9,787 nucleotides of DNA from CAYGTK01 sp964352775 (GTDB lineage: Bacteria > Bacteroidota > Bacteroidia > Chitinophagales > CAIOSU01): NCBI GenBank assembly GCA_964352775.1, contig CAYGTK010000161.1:1-9787 (forward strand). The letters run 5' to 3'. A model generated the notes under the pieces. The model did no database searches and was not told the DNA's origin. It saw nothing but the letters and a program-made list of their open reading frames with translations. Shown here piece by piece: positions 7,901-9,787 of this stretch (the first letter of the stretch is position 1; every line of letters begins with the position of its first letter). The translations under genes were made by a program, and so were the position numbers.

Positions 7901-8285
7901 AAAGTGCAAAGGGTACCGACATCAATTGGCTATTTCCCATTGGTATGAAATTAGTACCCCCACCTATATCAACTGCTACTTTTAACCACAACTGCCCATT
8001 ATCCCATTGTATAGCGTTGAACGTACCTACCTGCGGTGTTCCCAAACCCACTGGTACGCTTAACAAGCCTAATGAATTTGTTGTTGTTTTAAGTACCTCT
8101 TGGTAAACAGTACTGCTGGTAATGCTATCTATAATGCTAATTCTGAGGTTCACATTTTGATTGCCTAATAATGCACCAGAACCATCGCGTAGCACACTTT
8201 GGTACTTTACGGCTTGCGGAGTTTGTGCGGTAGTATTAAAGCAAAATATAAGCAGGAGAAGACAAAGGGATGCGAAGAACTTCAT
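4950..8285 (-). CDS. Secreted collagen-like fibre protein with YadA-head-like region
   Basis: A 1111-residue exported protein. Residues 1-20 are a signal peptide ending in NTTAQ. Residues 22-131 form a Bacteroidota N-terminal beta domain (VKYQSVLRDGSGALL at its start, SQLMSVPFALLAQ at its end). Residues 173-481 hold three uninterrupted Gly-X-Y blocks (about 12, 27 and 42 triplets, rich in GPT, GPQ and GAT) separated by a repeated 35-residue beta spacer. Residues about 573-735 carry roughly 14-residue repeats with G/S/A at fixed places (SFAAGQNSYAPGFGSFAFG), like YadA/Hia adhesin heads. Three G-x-x-x-T-x-x-P...H-[LI] motifs follow the tail-fibre and adhesin type. Residues about 957-1092 form a conserved C-terminal domain (FKIDHPQDPDNKYL, SPDMMNVYNGN, FRYQLTVIGTFAQAI). 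Collagen and YadA heads both trimerise, so a trimeric fibre is inferred. No membrane anchor, beta-barrel or type IX sorting signal is visible, so the final location is uncertain. The start ATG at 8283-8285 directly precedes the signal peptide. Confidence 0.9.
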   Translation of the reverse strand: MKFFASLCLLLLIFCFNTTAQTPQAVKYQSVLRDGSGALLGNQNVNLRISIIDSITSSTVYQEVLKTTTNSLGLLSVPVGLGTPQVGTFNAIQWDNGQLWLKVAVDIGGGTNFIPMGNSQLMSVPFALLAQDVVNNDDADADPTNEIQSLSISGAQLSLSNGGGTVTLPNGGGTTGPTGPTGPQGQAGTNGTAGVPGATGPAGAQGDPATDDQSLSWNGTNNTLTISGGNAVILPISGGSVGPTGPTGLQGPAGTTGPNGPTGPQGLAGANGAAGTNGLPGATGATGSQGIDGSNGATGPTGPQGLAGNDGATGPTGAQGNPATDDQTLNWNNGSNTLTISGGNAVVLPISGGSVGPTGPTGSQGPQGTAGTQGPTGPQGSMGTNGSNGATGPTGPQGLAGTAGPQGTTGPQGLNGNTGADGATGPQGPTGLQGTAGNNGTTGPTGPQGSPGSNGTDGATGSTGPMGLQGVTGPTGDAGIDAMVNGTANYIPKFITADSLGDSQIFDDGTSVGIGVDTPLAHLHLPKDRNILIGDDYTGSGFKMIYYGEKGAFRSGFLTNAFGGYNYPSFWAYDSVGFYSFAAGQNSYAPGFGSFAFGSFGWALGSGSVAFFGRAGGNGSYTFGGSSKGRGSFTVEGTAEEEGGIAMYGYTGGRYGVSIGGGTTGLGASSSREDYAVAIGWNSDARGEASIALGPSDAYGYNSFSTGFVTEARGWYSSTFGYFTESWPYAGMAIGRFNETNGDTSNWVSTDPIFQIGDGSSNAARSNSVTILKNGYYGFQTSAPIRPMHLYYNNSNGSTSHMYLEQEGGGDAWLNMGLTGSTHYAIGIDNSDGDKLKIGYNSSSAVGVGSATLLTFQTNGDLGLSTGSPLENVHIVGDPTMATMLIAPSETGSGDSSQIFFGEDNEGEFGMKIMYDGSGNDLEIFGKSGNTLYGPHFSMDRNSGATGFGGNLNVAGTLSKGGGTFKIDHPQDPDNKYLQHSFVESPDMMNVYNGNIKTDKKGYATVTLPDYFDVLNKDFRYQLTVIGTFAQAIIKEKISGNTFVIQTNEPNVEVSWQVTGVRKDPWANANRVVPELDKEEAEKGYYLHPELYGKPANKKMMNATDDSSKKD
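5010..5417 (-). other. Conserved C-terminal domain of the collagen-like protein
   Basis: This encodes residues about 957-1092. From memory, the run FKIDHP.DP.NKYL.HSF, VESPDMMN.Y.GN, then LP.YF..LN.DFRYQLTVIG.FAQAI and VSWQVTG.R.DP.AN recurs at the end of many otherwise unrelated repetitive surface proteins in bacteria; I do not know a named function for it. The cluster Asp968, His969, Asp972, His980, Glu984 and Asp987 stands out as polar and conserved-looking. A role in folding, trimer registration or surface attachment is possible but unproven. Confidence 0.65.
6081..6569 (-). repeat. YadA-head-like G/S/A repeats
   Basis: This encodes residues about 573-735. Successive units start with S-[FYV]-[AST]-[FAV]-G or AIGW/ALG-type strands every 12-15 residues, for example SFAFGSFGWALGSG, SYTFGGSSKGRG, YAVAIGWNSDARGE and ASIALGPSDAYGYN. 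This spacing matches the left-handed parallel beta-roll of trimeric autotransporter heads. Several units are irregular, notably an acidic EEEGG insertion near 640, so the array is degenerate. Confidence 0.7.
6843..7220 (-). repeat. Collagen-like block 3 (42 Gly-X-Y triplets)
   Basis: This encodes residues 356-481, starting GPTGPTGSQ and ending GDAGID, with Gly at every third position and no interruption. GPT, GPQ, GAT and GTA dominate. Lys and Arg are absent and Asp is sparse, so stability must come from Pro-rich triplets rather than salt bridges. It is the longest and last of the three blocks and leads straight into the head region. Confidence 0.95.
7221..7325 (-). repeat. Beta spacer repeat, copy 3
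   Basis: This encodes residues 321-355 between collagen blocks 2 and 3. Key residues are NPATDDQ at the start and LTISGGNAVVLPISGGSV at the end. It matches the copy at 7563-7667 in 28 of 35 residues and about 76 of 105 bases (hand count), so protein is conserved better than DNA. The two lie exactly 342 bases apart. Confidence 0.9.
7320..7562 (-). repeat. Collagen-like block 2 (27 Gly-X-Y triplets)
   Basis: This encodes residues 242-322, starting GPTGPTGLQ and ending GATGPTGAQGNP; the last two residues are shared with the next spacer. Gly periodicity is unbroken. Composition matches block 3, and both open with GPTGPTG directly after PISGGSV, so the two share a module boundary. Confidence 0.95.
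7563..7667 (-). repeat. Beta spacer repeat, copy 2
   Basis: This encodes residues 207-241 between collagen blocks 1 and 2, with key residues DPATDDQSLSW, then LTISGGNAVILPISGGSV. The alternating hydrophobic and polar pattern with paired Gly suggests a short beta hairpin that interrupts the collagen helix. Confidence 0.9.
7662..7769 (-). repeat. Collagen-like block 1 (11-12 Gly-X-Y triplets)
   Basis: This encodes residues 173-208. The first clear triplet is GPT at 176; a preceding GTT can be counted as well. It ends GPAGAQGDP, running into the spacer. It is the shortest block and may only act as a nucleating or hinge segment. Confidence 0.92.
7764..7868 (-). repeat. Divergent beta spacer repeat, copy 1
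   Basis: This encodes residues 140-174, just before the first collagen block. It aligns with the later spacers through DPTNEIQSLSISG, LSLSNGGGTVTLP and a final Gly run. It is clearly related but much more diverged than the other two are from each other. It makes each collagen block follow one spacer. Confidence 0.65.
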
Positions 8286-8308
8286 GATATTCTGTTATGG
8301 TTGTATTT

Positions 8309-8339
8309 TAAAACTACGAATATCTGAACGGACTTGAAA
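8309..8339 (-). promoter_or_regulatory. Candidate Bacteroidota-type promoter for the collagen-like gene
   Basis: In the 61-base gap upstream, the minus strand reads TTTC (8339-8336), 19 bases, then TAGTTTTA (8316-8309). The phylum's consensus is TTTG, about 19 bases, then TAnnTTTG, so each box has one mismatch and the spacing is ideal. Transcription would begin near 8302, about 17 bases before the ATG. I see no terminator between this gene and the upstream membrane hydrolase gene. Confidence 0.35.
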
Positions 8340-8346
8340 GTAGTGC

Positions 8347-8892
8347 TTATCCTTGCTTCCTTATCCTATTCCACAAGAAGAAAGAGATCGTTACTATAAC
8401 ACTTGGTAAACCTATCCAGAGCAGCTCGCTTAAGAGTACCCGTTTGCCCCATTCGCCTAAAAAGGAAGAAATACTGATAGGGGAGACCAGTATGGGGCGG
8501 AAAGGGAAGAAGTACCTGACATTATCAAATGGAATAAAGAAACCAACACCCATTCCGCCACTAGTCATAGCATCGAGAAGACTATGCGATAGTGTACACA
8601 GGAAGAGGTATAGGCCAATGTAGAAAAAGGTTTTAGCAGATCGCCTACTTGCGGTAAAGCAAACAAAGCTCAATACCGTGGAAAGTAGGATAGCAAAGAG
8701 TATGGAATGCGTAAAGCCGCGATGCCCCATTGGGTGGCCATAAGCTATGCCGTAATGAAAGCCGATAACGTCAATATCAGGTAGAATAGAACATAGAATA
8801 CCTAGTATCCAGAACTTGGGGCTTCTTATGGTTTTTTGAAATGGACTGCCAATAGCTATAGCTGCTATTGCATGACCAAAGGCAGACGCCAT
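8347..8892 (-). CDS. YdjM-like integral membrane metal-dependent hydrolase
   Basis: A 181-residue inner-membrane protein of the YdjM / 'LexA-regulated, membrane-bound metal-dependent hydrolase' family. Candidate metal ligands are spread through the sequence: His7 (AFGHAIAA), the LPDIDVIGF motif (Asp39, Asp41), HRGFTHS (57-63) and HSLLDAMTSGGMGV (103-116) with His103 and Asp107. The family's FIPFDNVRYFFPFRPI segment follows at about 119-134. Four or five hydrophobic segments are visible (about 28-38, 64-80, 88-106, 153-174). The physiological substrate of the family is not firmly established, although some members are linked to phospholipid or cell-envelope maintenance. Length is close to normal. 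The start ATG overlaps the transporter stop by one base (TAATG), so translation of the two is probably coupled. Confidence 0.88.
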   Translation of the reverse strand: MASAFGHAIAAIAIGSPFQKTIRSPKFWILGILCSILPDIDVIGFHYGIAYGHPMGHRGFTHSILFAILLSTVLSFVCFTASRRSAKTFFYIGLYLFLCTLSHSLLDAMTSGGMGVGFFIPFDNVRYFFPFRPILVSPISISSFLGEWGKRVLLSELLWIGLPSVIVTISFFLWNRIRKQG

Positions 8893-9787
8893 TAAAGGGT
8901 TTTGATCTCTTTCTCAGAATGAGTATTCACAAAAAGGATATTGCTTATACCCTCGTAGCCTTCAAACATTTCAGTCCCTTTGCGCTTCAATACTTCACTT
9001 CGGAAACCTAATATAGTAAGGTCCGCTTCTTGAGAAGTGTCGTTAATAATGGCCTTCATATTCATATCCAAAGGTTGCTCAATAACGTTGATGTTCTTGG
9101 CGGAAATAGGAATACGCCCTGAGGAGATAAGTTCTCTTAATCGCTCCTTCTGTATTGATAATTCATCAGATGGATAGATGGCGAATATCTTGATCTCTGC
9201 CTTCTTCCACTCTGGGTGGCCCAAAATGATATAACCTAAAAGAATCATTAGGTTCGCATTCTCATAGTCATTTGCCGTTAGCCAAATGTGCATTTCGCTG
9301 CGGTAACCAAAACCTTTGTCGCTACTTCCTAATATGGCAAAATCGAAGTCTACTGACTTAATGAGTTGGTAGTTGTTTACAATGTCTTGCAGATTTGCAG
9401 GGTCAGCTTTTGAAAATTCGAACAACATCATGTTATTCTCTTTACCAGAAATACCCGGAAGCTGAATGGTTTGTGCAATTGCGGAGGTGTACGATGGACT
9501 GATCATAGTGTCTAAGAATACATTACTCTTAGAGCTTTCTGCCATTTTTATCAGTCGTTTCAATGCGCCTTGGGCTTCTACATTTGTCTTTTTAGAGAGG
9601 TAGCCTTCTATCAAGTGGATGTACGTTCCGAAGCCGTATTTATGAGCGATCCACCGCAACATATCAAAGGCTGCAAAGCGGTCGAATGAGTGGCGAGAGA
9701 TACAAACTACAGCAGGACGCCAATGCTCTTCTAGGTCATCTTCATCGCGCTCTTCGGTTTCCGATTGCTGAAGGAATAATTGGATAC
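8892..9787 (-). CDS. SLC12/APC-superfamily transporter, cytoplasmic C-terminal part (partial)
   Basis: The frame is open to the right edge, so the N-terminal transmembrane half lies outside the window. At least 297 residues are visible. They begin with an acidic linker (SETEERDEDDLEEHWRP), followed by VVCISRHSFDRFAAFDMLRW and IAHKYGFGTYIHLIEGYLS. Later come IQLPGISGKENNMMLFEF, then IWLTANDYENANLMILLGYI and KAEIKIFAIYP. This order resembles the cytoplasmic C-terminal domain of cation-chloride cotransporters and their bacterial relatives, in which a universal-stress-like fold follows the permease core: SRxxxER.AAFD, LPG..GK.N and the IW...N..NLM stretch. The transported ion or amino acid cannot be told from this half. 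The Met at 9660-9662 is internal, because family-like sequence continues upstream of it. The stop overlaps the next gene's ATG by one base. Confidence 0.78.
   Translation of the reverse strand, partial: IQLFLQQSETEERDEDDLEEHWRPAVVCISRHSFDRFAAFDMLRWIAHKYGFGTYIHLIEGYLSKKTNVEAQGALKRLIKMAESSKSNVFLDTMISPSYTSAIAQTIQLPGISGKENNMMLFEFSKADPANLQDIVNNYQLIKSVDFDFAILGSSDKGFGYRSEMHIWLTANDYENANLMILLGYIILGHPEWKKAEIKIFAIYPSDELSIQKERLRELISSGRIPISAKNINVIEQPLDMNMKAIINDTSQEADLTILGFRSEVLKRKGTEMFEGYEGISNILFVNTHSEKEIKTL

Noticed and set aside
6820..8106. Long open frames on the plus strand rich in Pro-Val-Gly (6820-7071, 7402-7650, 7690-8106)
   Set aside because: They are the antisense of Gly-X-Y codons. GGN-CCN repeats read as GGN/CCN on either strand, which keeps the frame open. 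They have no signal peptide and no sensible start context.
8850..8870. Inverted repeat CAATAGC, 7 bases, GCTATTG, containing the palindrome AGCTATAGCT
   Set aside because: It encodes the Ala/Ile-rich start of the membrane hydrolase (AIAAIAIG). Repeated Ala and Ile codons explain the symmetry, and no regulatory role is supported.
8892..9662. Treating the Met codon at 9660-9662 as the gene start
   Set aside because: The frame stays open to the window edge and the upstream residues (HWRPAVVCISRHSFDRFAAF) belong to the same domain, so this Met is internal and the gene is partial.

Overview
The window reads as a piece of a Bacteroidota chromosome, most like a marine member of the Flavobacteriales/Cryomorphaceae type. 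This is judged by eye from protein character, not from a search. Supporting signs are a Bacteroidota-style Crp/Fnr regulator without a cAMP-binding motif, a secreted collagen-like protein with the N-terminal and C-terminal domains typical of that phylum, very tight gene spacing, little Shine-Dalgarno signal and an AT-leaning composition. I see no tRNA, rRNA, insertion sequence, CRISPR array or phage gene. Genes cover almost the whole window and no gene-free stretch exceeds 61 bases.

Left part (1-2081, all minus strand): the first 235 codons of a secreted protein of unknown function run off the left edge. To its right lies a compact run transcribed leftwards: a 101-residue secreted protein of unknown function, a VOC/glyoxalase-fold protein and a Crp/Fnr-family regulator, with gaps of 10 and 3 bases. 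A 46-base divergent intergenic region (2082-2127) separates this run from the next.

Centre (2128-4949, plus strand): three genes packed as an apparent operon. They are a small ArsC/Spx-type thioredoxin-fold protein with a CxxC, a membrane-anchored alpha/beta hydrolase (overlapping by 4 bases) and a polytopic GT39/ArnT-like glycosyltransferase that starts on the base after the hydrolase stop.

Right part (4950-9787, minus strand): the most striking gene encodes a 1111-residue secreted fibrous protein. It has a signal peptide, an N-terminal beta domain, three Gly-X-Y collagen-like blocks separated by a repeated beta spacer, a YadA-head-like region of roughly 14-residue G/S/A repeats and a conserved C-terminal domain. 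Collagen helices and YadA-type heads are both trimeric, so a homotrimeric surface fibre is the natural inference. It converges head-on with the glycosyltransferase, with no bases between the stops. Upstream of it are a YdjM-like integral membrane hydrolase and, overlapping that by one base, the C-terminal part of an SLC12/APC-superfamily transporter that runs off the right edge.

The genes do not form one obvious pathway. The best candidate for something undescribed is the collagen/YadA-head fibre, possibly glycosylated by the neighbouring GT39 enzyme; that link rests only on adjacency and sequence features.
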